A stretch of DNA of 60,000 nt from Adiantum capillus-veneris. Taxonomy: Eukaryota; Streptophyta; Polypodiopsida; Polypodiales; Pteridaceae. Below, in pieces: positions 38,276 to 47,598 of this stretch. A program made the position numbers and the translations under genes. The number at the start of each line of letters is the position of its first letter. Positions within the stretch are counted from its first letter, which is position 1. The stretch is taken from assembly GCA_014529385.2 (NCBI GenBank), contig CM043959.1:55184253-55244252 (forward strand), given 5' to 3'. The notes below the pieces were generated by a model. The model had not been told where the DNA came from. It ran no database searches and worked only from the letters and a program-made list of their open reading frames with translations.

Positions 38276-38640
38276 ATGCCTCGTGTAAAGACCACGACTA
38301 GGAGGGCAACAAGTGAATTTTGAATGCTCAAGCAAGAAGACGCCGATATGAGGTGCACAGAGGTGTACTGCAAGAGCTACGCAGGATAGAACGACACGTT
38401 CAACCTGCTATTCCACGTCTCCCTTTCCAGCGAGTAGTGCGGGAGATTTGCGAGCAGTGGAGAGTCAGCATATGATGGGCCATCAGTGCACTACTCTGCC
38501 TTCAAGAAATTGCAAAAGACTACCTCGTTGAATTCTTCAGCGATGGATATATCCTGGCTGTCCATGCACACCGTGTTACTATCATGCCGTGGGATTTTGA
38601 TACTTTTCGGAGGCTGCGTTTCCGCTACGATGGGCTGCTT
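38276..38640 (+). pseudogene. Histone-H3-like module
   Basis: The tail begins MPRVKTTTRRAT, which parallels the H3 start MARTKQTARKST at M, R2, K4, T6, R8 and T11. The core, one frame over, reads RRYEVHRGVLQELRRIER, then RLPFQRVVREICEQW, then ALLCLQEIAKDYLVEFFSDG, then AVHAHRVTIMPWDFDTFRRL. By hand alignment the 86 core residues match canonical H3 without a gap, roughly 40 percent identical. The 38473 TGA falls on the Arg of the H3 DLRFQSS segment, so it was probably CGA. Loop 1 has the length of canonical H3, not the longer loop of CENH3. The tail before the core is about 17 residues shorter than in H3. Confidence 0.85.
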
Positions 38641-39149
38641 CAGCCAGTGCCTATCCGGGATAGTAGAACCATGGATGTTCTCAACATCCCCCCTCTCCAT
38701 CCTCGTGCACGACAGACAGATCCGTCTAGGGCTAAAACAAACAGCAGAAGGACCTGATCACAGGTCGAGAGAAGCGACACAGATGGGCAGGCTGAGATAG
38801 CCGCAGAGGGGCATGAGCAAGCCAGAGTGGACCCCAAGACAGTCATGGAAGAAACAGAGACAGTTATCGAGGCCCGCCAGCTAGACACCAAAATGAGCAA
38901 GTCATGGAGGATCTACAGCTAGTAAGGGATGATGAGGGGCAAGAGAAGGCCAGGGTGGACCCTGAGGCATCTATGGAGGAAACAATATTGAAGAAAAATG
39001 ATCCGGAGCCTGTGCCTGTTAGGGAGGACCCTACAATTGTTAGGGAGGAGCCTGAGGTAGCCAGGGAGCCAGCTCAAGAAAGGCAAGGGCAAGGCTCTGC
39101 ATCACAAGGGCCATCCAACGTATCAGATGAGTCAATTATTTTAGAGCAA

Positions 39150-40243
39150 ATCAACGAAGAGAATGAAGAGGAGTTGAGAGTTCTATTCAGCTCAGCGCCT
39201 TTGTATGCACAGATAGTGCTGGCTGGAAGGTCAGAGGAGGCTTGCATTTTCAACCTCGATCATCAAGACTTCGTGTGCATGCGCAGTTTCACCAACTCCA
39301 ACGCAAGGAATGAGGTCGGCAACGTTGTTTTGTGGTAATTCTCATGCTCTTTAAAAGTCACGTTTGGTTCATTAAATGGGTCTCTACCGAGACATGGGTC
39401 AATACCAAGCGAGACAGTGGCTTATGGAATTGGATAGTGGTACTACTCACTTGGTATTGACCCATGTCTTTGCGGCAATCGTCAAGTTTTTCTTTATAAT
39501 GGCTCACTACTGTTAAGACATGGGTCAATACCAAGAGAGTCAGTGGCGGATGGAATTCGATAGCTGCCCCACTTTCTCGTTATTGACTCATGGGTTTGTG
39601 GCAGTGGACAACCCGTTGAAATACCTCAAGTCTAATCTCTGCCATTGATTCATGTTAGCCACGCTGTCTCGCTTCTGCCCCCTGAGGTTCAAGACAAAGT
39701 ATACACAATAGATCCGCTGATATTGCCTTATCTGCAGAACAACTCAGTTTCCTTTTTGAGTATGATGAACTGGTTTAGCAGAGTCAACTTTGATCTAGTA
39801 CGCTTTCTGGTCACTGCATACAATCAGTCGTGAGTTTTTTCTTGCCTTGTAAAAACCATGTTGCATTTAGAATCTTTCTCCTCATCTTTGATGGTGTCTT
39901 TGTAGTGATCATTGGAGTCTGATGTTATTTGACATGAAAGCTAAGATTGTTTACTACGTAAACTTTGGGCAAAGCAGGGCGTTTCACGGTCGTGTAAAAA
40001 TGTAAGGCCCATTTGGGTACATTTGGAAGCAGTGTCTTTTTGTAATGTGTTGCTGAATCAAGTGGTTATGTATGTAGTGCCGCGAAAAAGCTTGTATGCT
40101 ATGTAGAGCATGTTTTGTTAGAACATGATCTAGGAAATACCATCCGGTACGAATGGGTAACCGTGCCTATGCAGACTGATGACTATAGCTGTGGCTGGTG
40201 AACGTGTTGCTCCTCAGTCAAATTATGGATGTACTGAATGTAA
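39150..40243 (+). pseudogene. Ulp1/SENP (C48) protease domain, four exons
   Basis: The exons end at 39334, run 39605-39829 and 39906-40001, and resume at 40078. All three introns are phase 2 and each junction keeps the frame: 39335-39604 (270 nt), 39830-39905 (76 nt, GTGAGT...TTTGTAG) and 40002-40077 (76 nt, GTAAGG...GTATGTAG). Catalytic elements: His in DHWSLMLFDMKAKIVYYVNF (codon 39910), the acidic position after VYYV is Asn here (codon 39961) instead of the usual Asp, Gln in VPMQTDD, and Cys in DYSCGW (codon 40190). The family cleaves SUMO or similar modifiers. A TGA follows CGW at 40199 (probably TGG once), and a TAA interrupts exon 2 near 39635. With Asp changed and several stops, this copy is inactive. 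Confidence 0.8.
39375..39600 (+). repeat. Hairpin repeats inside the first protease intron
   Basis: ACATGGGTCAATACCAAGCGAG, about 30 bp, then CACTTGGTATTGACCCATGTCT forms an inverted pair. A second copy follows (ACATGGGTCAATACCAAGAGAG ... CTCGTTATTGACTCATGGG). The core (CTTGGTATTGACC) is the one seen in the arrays at 10.4, 11.7-12.1 and 37.6-38.2 kb, here within a 270-nt intron. Confidence 0.8.
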
Positions 40244-40942
40244 GTAATCGTGTTGTTTCATTGTTTGCTGCAACGTTTGTATGAAGCAACAAATGTCTGT
40301 ATCACGCTTCTACAAGAACTTCAATTACATAACTACACCCCCAACGATGTGCGACATTTTTCTGTAATGGCCATCCAGCATATTATAATCTTGGTAAACA
40401 TATGCACAAGAGAGGAAGCAGCAAGAGCTGAGGAGTTCGAAGAGGCTCGCATTAACGAAATGATGCAACGCCACAATCAGACTCAAGAAGAAGTTCAAAA
40501 TATGCAAGAAGCAATAAATCAATATTATGCGGACGCCGCATAAGTAGAGGAATGGGCTACACATCGACGACAAGAGCAAGAATAGAGGGAAGCTTCACAG
40601 GTGCAAGAAGCATGGGAAGCCATGGAAGAGGCCCATGATTTCGAGTGACGCGAAAGGATGCTTGAGACCAGCGTCCCCAAAGGCAGAAGTAGCAGCAACC
40701 GGAGCAGAGGACAGGGGACGAGTGGCACAAACCGGGGGAGAGGACAGTAACAAGGAAAGGGAGCAATTTACTTGTATAAATCTTGACAAAAACAACACAA
40801 TATGTAAAGTTTTGAAACAATGAAAATGTATATTTTTGAAACATTGTTTGATCACCACAAAATGTCTCTGCATTAGTCATTTTGTAGAGTATATCATGGT
40901 TTGCATGGCATCAAAGCTCTTTGCGTGCACAAGGTATGTGAC

Positions 40943-42353
40943 TTAGCTTCCGGTGGAAGCAATTAAGTGAAGTGTATTTGTTAGTGACTCCTTGCACAAT
41001 GTTGTTTTCTCCTTGCGTCTTGGAATCTGAAAAGTAGAAAAAGTTAGATTCTATCTTAATGTATTAAAGACAATCAAAATTCATTGATTTAGTAAGCACC
41101 TTTCTATTGTTGAGACTGAATGCATACAATTCCGGCAAAAATGGAAGTTCTTCACATGTAAGATCTACCCTGAGCTGTGCAAGAGTTTTGCTTGACATTG
41201 TCTCCATCACAGTAAGTAGACTGTCTCGAAAGTAGAGCTCCATTGGTAAAGGTTTGTTCTCGAGGCTATTCTCTGTATCTTGGTCGAGTGGAATAAGCGG
41301 CCCACTAAGAAGATGATATCTAATATACTAAAATGATACTAAGAAATTTTGAGAGATTATAATGAACTTGCAAATTATGGACTTATTTTGCAAAATACAG
41401 ATTATGTTCTGTGATTGTTTCCTATTCCAATTATCATCTAAAAAGTACAAACAGCTCTCAGACTTGCAAATGAACATTGTTGCGGTAGTTCTTATCTGCT
41501 CATCGAAGAAAAAATCTACGAACACTTCAAGAGGCATAAATACTGCGAGCCGAACTATTTTTGTGGCAATTGAATACTTGAGGGAATTTTGTATATCCTA
41601 AAACAACTTATTCCTAAAGCTTTTACTAGTTTCCAAAGCTGGCAAGGACCAATCCTAGCTCTCAAAGGATGGAAGTGACACAGGAGCTACACGACCCCAA
41701 CCAATGGAAGTTCTCGGTTCCACATATGACATATCATAAAAGAAAATTCCATTATCTGCAAGTTCCTTGTGTTGTCTTCCTCGGTACATTTGCTCACCAA
41801 TAAACGCATGGAAAGCATCAAAAATCCCAACTATGCTCTCAGCTGGTTGCCAATCTATCCTATTCGATGGATAAATATCTGAAACATACCAAAGATGATA
41901 TCCACCACTTAACCTTCGAATATAATCATGCACTAAGCGAGATGCTGAAAATAACTTACAATTGGATCGATGCCTTGGAAAACTTGGAGGAGATGTTTGC
42001 AACCTTAAGTCTGCATGTTGGAAAGCATGTTGTATGAGGACCTCTTTCACCCGCTTGCTTTGTGCACACACTTTAAACTCTTTAACTTGTCCCTTGAAAG
42101 CCTCCACGAAATCATTGCGTTGCCTCCTCTTCCTCCTCCTAGTTTGCAGTAGAACCCAACTTCCGATAGTTATTCGAGATGGCATCCATGCTTGATCGTC
42201 TGTAGTATAACTGTTAAAAATGCTAACAGAGTCAATGGTAGTGCTAGGCCTTCGAGAAGTAGACATGGTGTGCAGTAGAATACACAGAAAGGTTAGCGCA
42301 AATATGAAAAAGGGAAGAAGTTTTGAGAGGGAAGTAGAGCTACTCAAAGTCAT
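40943..42353 (-). pseudogene. Unrecognised multi-exon gene, convergent with the H3-Ulp1 gene
   Basis: The first exon is open for 232 codons (42353-41655; an alternative start is the Met of MSTSRRPSTTIDSVSIF near 42266). It contains TRRRKRRQRNDFVEAFKGQV (basic, NLS-like) and RRLSGGYHLWYVSDIYPSNR. It continues through a TAG at 41655 into segments near 41330-41640 (FMPLEVFVDFFFDEQIRTTA). A clean exon at 41100-41304 (LIPLDQDTENSLENKPLPME, then LPELYAFSLNNRK) follows, then a terminal exon at 40943-41026 (IPRRKEKTTLCKESLTNTLH) after a 73-nt intron. I cannot name the family. Its tiny introns and tail-to-tail position next to the H3-Ulp1 gene suggest it belongs to the same element. Confidence 0.5.
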
Positions 42354-43740
42354 ATTTGGGCGGGAACAAAGATACTAGATAAAGTCTTCAATGAAAGTTC
42401 TGAAATTCCTCGGTACAGAGTTAGTACGACTTACGGCATTTATGTCTTGAAAGGGTAAAATTGTGCAATTTGATGAACAAAAACAAAATTTCCTCCCTTT
42501 TTTAAAAAGAGCTTGACTCCAAAATGTCGATTTTCAACGTAACGTTAGCCTCTTCCTCATTGGTCGAGCGCCACTCTCTCTCTAGAACTGAAAGGCCCAA
42601 AAATGAGTCCAACTTTCTCTTAATGATACAAAGCTTTTACTTGTTGGATAAATCATAATAGCATTAAAAAAAACGCCGCTTTTTTAGTATATGTATAAAA
42701 TTGGAGACATAATCTGGACTAATGTGTAATACGATGTACTGATTCTAGGAACATGCACCTACTATATTGGTAATGTCTAAAAGAATGGATATACACATCG
42801 TGTAGCTTACTTAATAGTTTTTAGACATAAACGGGAACACTGTTTAATTAAAAGGCATACAATGGTGAACATCCTCTCATGGAAAGGCATATTGAATGTT
42901 TTTTGGCAGCAATACATCAGGGTAACAGACAAGGTGCAATGTCAACATAAATTGTGCAAATGACAACCTCGAACTTTCAGGTAGACTTCTTGTCTACTGA
43001 GAGAATTTCTTGCCAATATTTAGAATAATGTCTTATGTGTTTTTTTAAACAATAAGTTATAAAACAAAGTAATATGTGTAATTGGTATTGATAATGAAAA
43101 AAAGGGGATTGTCTTATACTTCAAAGTTTGATCCAATTACTTGGAAAGGAAGTTGTTTTTATGCTTATTGATATAACTTTTGGGAAAAAATTTCAAAATG
43201 GTTTTCTCCTCATGTGAGGCTCCTCAGAGAGAAGGGCATGTTTATTTTGAAAAATAGCTCTAATTACAAACAGAACTTTGCCAAAATTTTGACAAAAGAG
43301 AAAAGATGTTTCTTGGTGTTTTAAGTCTAACATAACCGTGTCCTTAAAGTTGTGTACGTACTTTGTCAAGTAATTCTAGATTATCATCAAAAACAAAATC
43401 CTCATGTGAGGCTTCTAATAAAGGAGGGCCGTCTTACTTTTTGAAAAATGAGTCTACTTACAAACGGAACTCCGCCAAAATTTTGGTAGAATACATTACT
43501 TCTTATTTAAAAGTAGTATATATCTTATGTTAGCGACATAACCCCGAAATGGAGTTTTTAATCTCTTTTTCTCTCTATCTCTCTCTCTTTATCCTCTCAG
43601 GCTCTCGCTCTATCCACTTGTGGGGTAAGTTTTTTTTAAAATTCACATGTAACACTCCATGAAAAATGTTGCTTTTAGGCTTAGCATTATACAACTACTC
43701 TTAGAAGATATCATCAAGCATATGCCCAGACACTTTTTCG
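42354..43740. other. Intergenic DNA with one diverged duplication
   Basis: Segments at about 43200-43310 and 43390-43500 share CTCATGTGAGGCT(C/T)CT, TGAAAAAT(A/G)(A/G)(C/G)TCTA, TTACAAAC(A/G)GAACT and GCCAAAATTTTG. No gene is recognised. Confidence 0.45.
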
Positions 43741-43746
43741 AAGTCA

Positions 43747-44103
43747 TTGCACTACTCCCTTTTAGATAAATTGAGCTTGACGATGTTCATCTTGAAAACA
43801 AACCCGTTGATTGGAAAAATCATCCTACTACAGGTGGTGTTGGCAAAGGGCGCCCTATCGAGAAGATTCATGCACGGGAAGCTAATCAAGAAGACCCTCC
43901 TTGTAAGAGATTACACATATTTGCCCGAAGAAATCGCAGTCATTGTGCAGCTTGTAACCCAAGGCTTGGATTTGGCGAGTCAAGGAGAGACCCCAACCAT
44001 GTTGCACGCTCGTATAGTAGAGCTAGAAAGAAAGTTGGCATGGTACGAGGCAAGGTATGGGCCTGTTAAACGAAAAAGAGATGGGCAATGCCGGTCCAAG
44101 TGA
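43747..44103 (+). other. Possible small protein gene of unknown function
   Basis: A 118-codon frame ending in ARIVELERKLAWYEARYG and KRKRDGQCRSK, a short coiled coil followed by a basic NLS-like tail. A second frame over the same DNA is also open (PIEKIHAREANQEDPPCKRL), so the choice is uncertain. No domain is recognised; it may be an exon of an element gene. Confidence 0.3.
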
Positions 44104-44469
44104 TTCACTTGGCAATTCAAAATTTTGTATATCTAATCTCTTTGGAGATCAAGCCCATGATTAAAATTAAATCTCCCAAACAATACTACGCTCTTTTTGT
44201 ATCTTAAATCTCAAGATTTGTAATTAAAACCTCTTTTTGGTATGTAAATCTCTATTTGTTGGAACAAATGAACGTGACAAATGTTGTTGCAATTTTGTAA
44301 GTTATGTTCTCTCTTCTACCCTCTTTTTAACAATGATAGAGAGCAGATGGAGAGAAAGAGAGACAATGAGAGAGGAAGAGAGTGAGAGAGAGAGACAAGG
44401 TATGGATTGTGAAGCTAAACTCCACATAACTTTTGCATTGCAAAATTAATTGACAATATAGTACAAACT

Positions 44470-46630
44470 TTATAGCTCATCCGTTCCCTCAATCACATGC
44501 ACCATGTCATCAATTTCTTTGACATCTGAACATTCTCGATCAATATCTTCCGGGTTCCATTCCATTTCATCATCAGAGTTGAGCTCATTTGCAATTACTT
44601 CGTGTGTTTGGAAGCGCCCGAAGCTTTCTTCTGTGGCACGTGTGGCTAACCTCGCTGGCTTATGCATAAGTCACATGTTACAAAAGACATACACCAAGTC
44701 TGCAGCTCGTTTAGGACTTAATCGATTTCGTTTTTTAGTATGCATGAAAGCGAACGAAGACCAATTTATTTCCCAACTACCACTTGAGGTGGCAACATAC
44801 AATACTCTCACACCCACATGTTGAAGTTCCACTTTTCCTCCACCGTACTCTTTCCACCAAACTAGTGCGCTCATCGTCTTGATAGAATCTATATGCCAAG
44901 GATCCCCAAACATTCCTTCTGTACTAGTATATGCCTTCTTTTGTGTGTATGCCACCTGTCCATCCACATTGCCTAATAATTGAGCAGACACTTTTTTGAA
45001 ATCACTGATCACTTCATTGTTTGAAGATTGCTCGTGCATCTGGAACTGGGGATCCAAGACAAAACCTGCTCTATGTAAAGCAGTATGCAGCTGCTCCCAT
45101 CGTCTTTTGACAAATATCATCATCATGGCTTTCTCTTTTTCTGCATAAGATGTATTGTCTTTTAACTTGCGAGTGGCTTCATGCATGTTCCAGTAAACCC
45201 GTCCAAAGATAGAGGCTTCTTTGTCCACTAATTGTATCAGATGAGTGAAGGGTTCTATGACAGTAAAAATTTTGTCTACATTTCTCCAAAAAACAGGAGA
45301 CTTTACAACCTCATAGCATTTGGAAGCAGCAGGTTCATACTTGGGATATTTATCAAGCCAAATGTCCCATCTTGTATCTGCCACTGTTTCAACAAGGGTT
45401 GCTTTACCTGTTGTTGCAGTGTAGAGAGAACGTAATATGCTATCGCAAAACGGGTCACACAAAAAATCTGTAAATTTTTGGTTGGAGACTTTGTTTTAAT
45501 CAAAGTGTAAGAAAATGAATGCTCTCTTATAAACTTCACCAACTGGTTTGCATCTGGAAGAGTTTGCTTAATAGAAGGAACTTTTACAAAGTCCTTTAAG
45601 AGCAAATTCAAAGAGTGAGCAGCACATGGAACCCATGTAATCTCTGGATACTTTGCTTCAATTGCTTTTCTAGCTACTTTGTAGTTAGATGCATTACTTG
45701 TGACAATGGCAGTCACATATTTAGGTCCCCCTGCTCTTCTGATCTAATGCTCATATACACTAGCAAGATATCCACTAGTTTTTTCTTTCACGAATGTATC
45801 GATTGCTTCAAGAAAGATGGAACCTCTTAAACAAACCAACATCACATTAATCAATGGTTTCTTCTGACAATTTGTCCAACCATCTAGAGCAATTGTGCAT
45901 CCATATGCCGGCACATAATCAAGACTTGTGCGCTGTAAATATTCTCTTATATAGTATTTACTTTATCTAAATATTCTGTATGCATCTTATTATAATAAAG
46001 AACCACAAAACCCTTCTTCTTTGTGCTCATTAAAGCATCTTTGAAGATAGGATTTCGAATGACATTAAAAGGAATTCCACATGCAACAAATTCTTGAGTC
46101 CACTTAAGATGGAGTTCAAGCAGCCATTGTTTTCTAAATGCGTGTTGCAAAGTAGGATCACTTGGTGCAAATTCTCCTCCTGTCCATGCTTCACTTTGGC
46201 TTATGTTAGCAGAGCTTTCGGTAGGATTAGAGTTACAATTCCCAACAAAGGATGAATGACACCCTCCTTGACCTGAAATAGGGGTCGAGTGAGGGTTTTG
46301 ATCATTCTCGAGTCTCATCTCGATGCCCCTAACCGTAGATGGAGCCATCATTTTGGGACCTCCCTTTTTTTAGCCCTCAAGATGTACTCTCTTTGCCCTG
46401 AGTGCCCACTCGGAAAATTTTTCTTCAATACCTCTTGGGGGGGTTTTGCAAGCTGCCACATTCCCAAGAATTTTGAACACATGTTCTTTTATCCTGTGAG
46501 CATTTCCACTAAAATTATGGCCGCAGGTCTTACACCTCAGCTTTGATGTAGTCTTCCTACTGACCAATACATCTACGTATTTCCACTCGTATCCTTTCAC
46601 CATCTTCTTCAGATGTGCAAACTCAAACAA
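44470..46630 (-). pseudogene. hAT-type transposase (BED finger, DUF659, hAT dimerisation), broken
   Basis: On the minus strand the protein starts with a BED-like zinc finger (KLRCKTCGHNFSGNAHRIKE, 46370-46630). After one stop it continues through a linker (45947-46351). It then gives a DUF659-like RNase H part (YGCTIALDGWTNCQKKPLIN, later KYVTAIVTSNASNYKVARKA and WVPCAAHSLNLLLKD, 45303-45716) and ends with the hAT C-terminal dimerisation region (ALVWWKEYGGGKVELQHVGV, then SSGSWEINWSSFAFMHTKKR and NRLSPKRAADLVYV, 44671-45462). An acidic tail follows (44470-44667). At least two frameshifts (near 45950 and 45450) and several stops make it inactive. Terminal inverted repeats and the 8-bp duplication were not found by eye. 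Confidence 0.9.
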
Positions 46631-46744
46631 AACTAATTACTAAATACACATTTAAATCAAACTGTAATACCATTTACATTACTTTATTCGTCAACATTTT
46701 CAACTTTTTTAAATTATAAATACCAAAAATAAATTTTTCTCAAG

Positions 46745-47270
46745 TGTAAGCTTTCACTTTACACTTGAACCATGATAAATAAATCGCTTAATCTATCTCA
46801 ATAACTTCCAAGTGTGAGTGAACTCTACACAAAGCAATATCTTTTAAAAACCTATCTAAATTACCTCGAAGTGTGAGTGTAACTCTACACATGGAAAGAA
46901 ATCAAAATTCACTACTTCTCTAAATCTCTTCTAGGTGTGAGAATACCTCTACACAAAGAGAGATTATTATTACCTAAATTGTCTATAGTGTGAGTATCAC
47001 TCTACACATGACAAACAATCATTAGATAAATCTAATGTAAGTTACTTCTAGGTGTGAACATAGTTCAAGACACAACAAGTAACTCTTAACTTTAACTATT
47101 TAACTAAAGTTACTTCTAAGTGTGAACATAGTTCAACACAAAGAAAATAATTGCTAACTTTAACTACCTTAAATCATCTTCAAGTGTGAGTTTCATTTAC
47201 ACAAGGCAAGTAATCATTAACTATGTTACTTATCTTACCTCCCAGTGTAAGATATACTTCACACAAAGCA
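46745..47270. repeat. Array of about nine short inverted motifs, hAT subterminal-type
   Basis: A motif AGTGTGAGT, 2-6 bp, ACTCTACACA occurs with variation near 46751, 46807, 46866, 46929, 46985, 47047, 47114, 47172 and 47243, about 56-71 bp apart. Each is an imperfect inverted repeat (GTGTGAG/CTCTACAC). The array lies directly upstream of the hAT transposase start, where Ac-like elements carry transposase-binding subterminal repeats. Confidence 0.75.
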
Positions 47271-47595
47271 GATAACTCAAAACTCCAAAGCCTAAAAAGA
47301 ATAAATTTATCCAAGACTCTAAATCTTCACTAGAAAATATATAACTAAATTTAAACTGACATTTTTATATTTTTCTTCATGTTGTAAAGCTCACCTATAG
47401 GTGAGATGAGGGAAGAGAGATCAATAGAATGAGCAAAGCAGTCTGTTTTCACGGTATATAAAGAGCTTTATTTCGATCTAATTAATATTTCGATCAAACT
47501 TATAAGAAATTATACGATACGATGGTTTTGTTGATGTGGCACCGCACCATATAATACGTCCATTTAAAGCGTATTATATGTACACCGTATAACGT
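47271..47595. other. Spacer between the hAT array and the LINE fragment
   Basis: AT-rich. Contains palindrome-like CATATAATACGTCC ... GCGTATTATATG near 47550-47580. It might include the hAT element end; I cannot define it. Confidence 0.35.
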
Positions 47596-47598
47596 ACA

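Larger units (their letters stand above)
38276..40750 (+). pseudogene. Histone-H3-like / Ulp1-type protease fusion gene (degraded)
   Basis: A single plus-strand gene that appears to encode, in order, an H3-like tail and histone fold (38276-38640), an acidic repetitive linker (38641-39150; VREDPTIVREEPEVAREP), a C48 cysteine protease domain over four exons (about 39150-40243), a coiled coil (EEAARAEEFEEARINEMMQR) and an RG-rich tail ending at 40748. Breaks: a one-base shift near 38317-38322, stops at 38473 and 38755, a frameshift near 38880-38900, stops near 39635, at 40199 and around 40237, and stops at 40541, 40583 and 40646. Most stops fit C-to-T or G-to-A change from CGA, CAA, CAG or TGG. 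Ulp1-type proteases are known passengers of some plant DNA transposons. I know of no described fusion to a histone fold. That the parts were one protein is inferred from order and strand. Confidence 0.65.

Noticed and set aside
38276-38640. CENH3 (centromeric H3)
   Set aside because: Loop 1 has the canonical H3 length and the tail start resembles H3.1; only the Trp after the loop recalls CENH3.
46745-47270. CRISPR-like array of regularly spaced repeats
   Set aside because: Repeats are short, variable and imperfectly inverted, spacers vary and the context is a plant hAT element.
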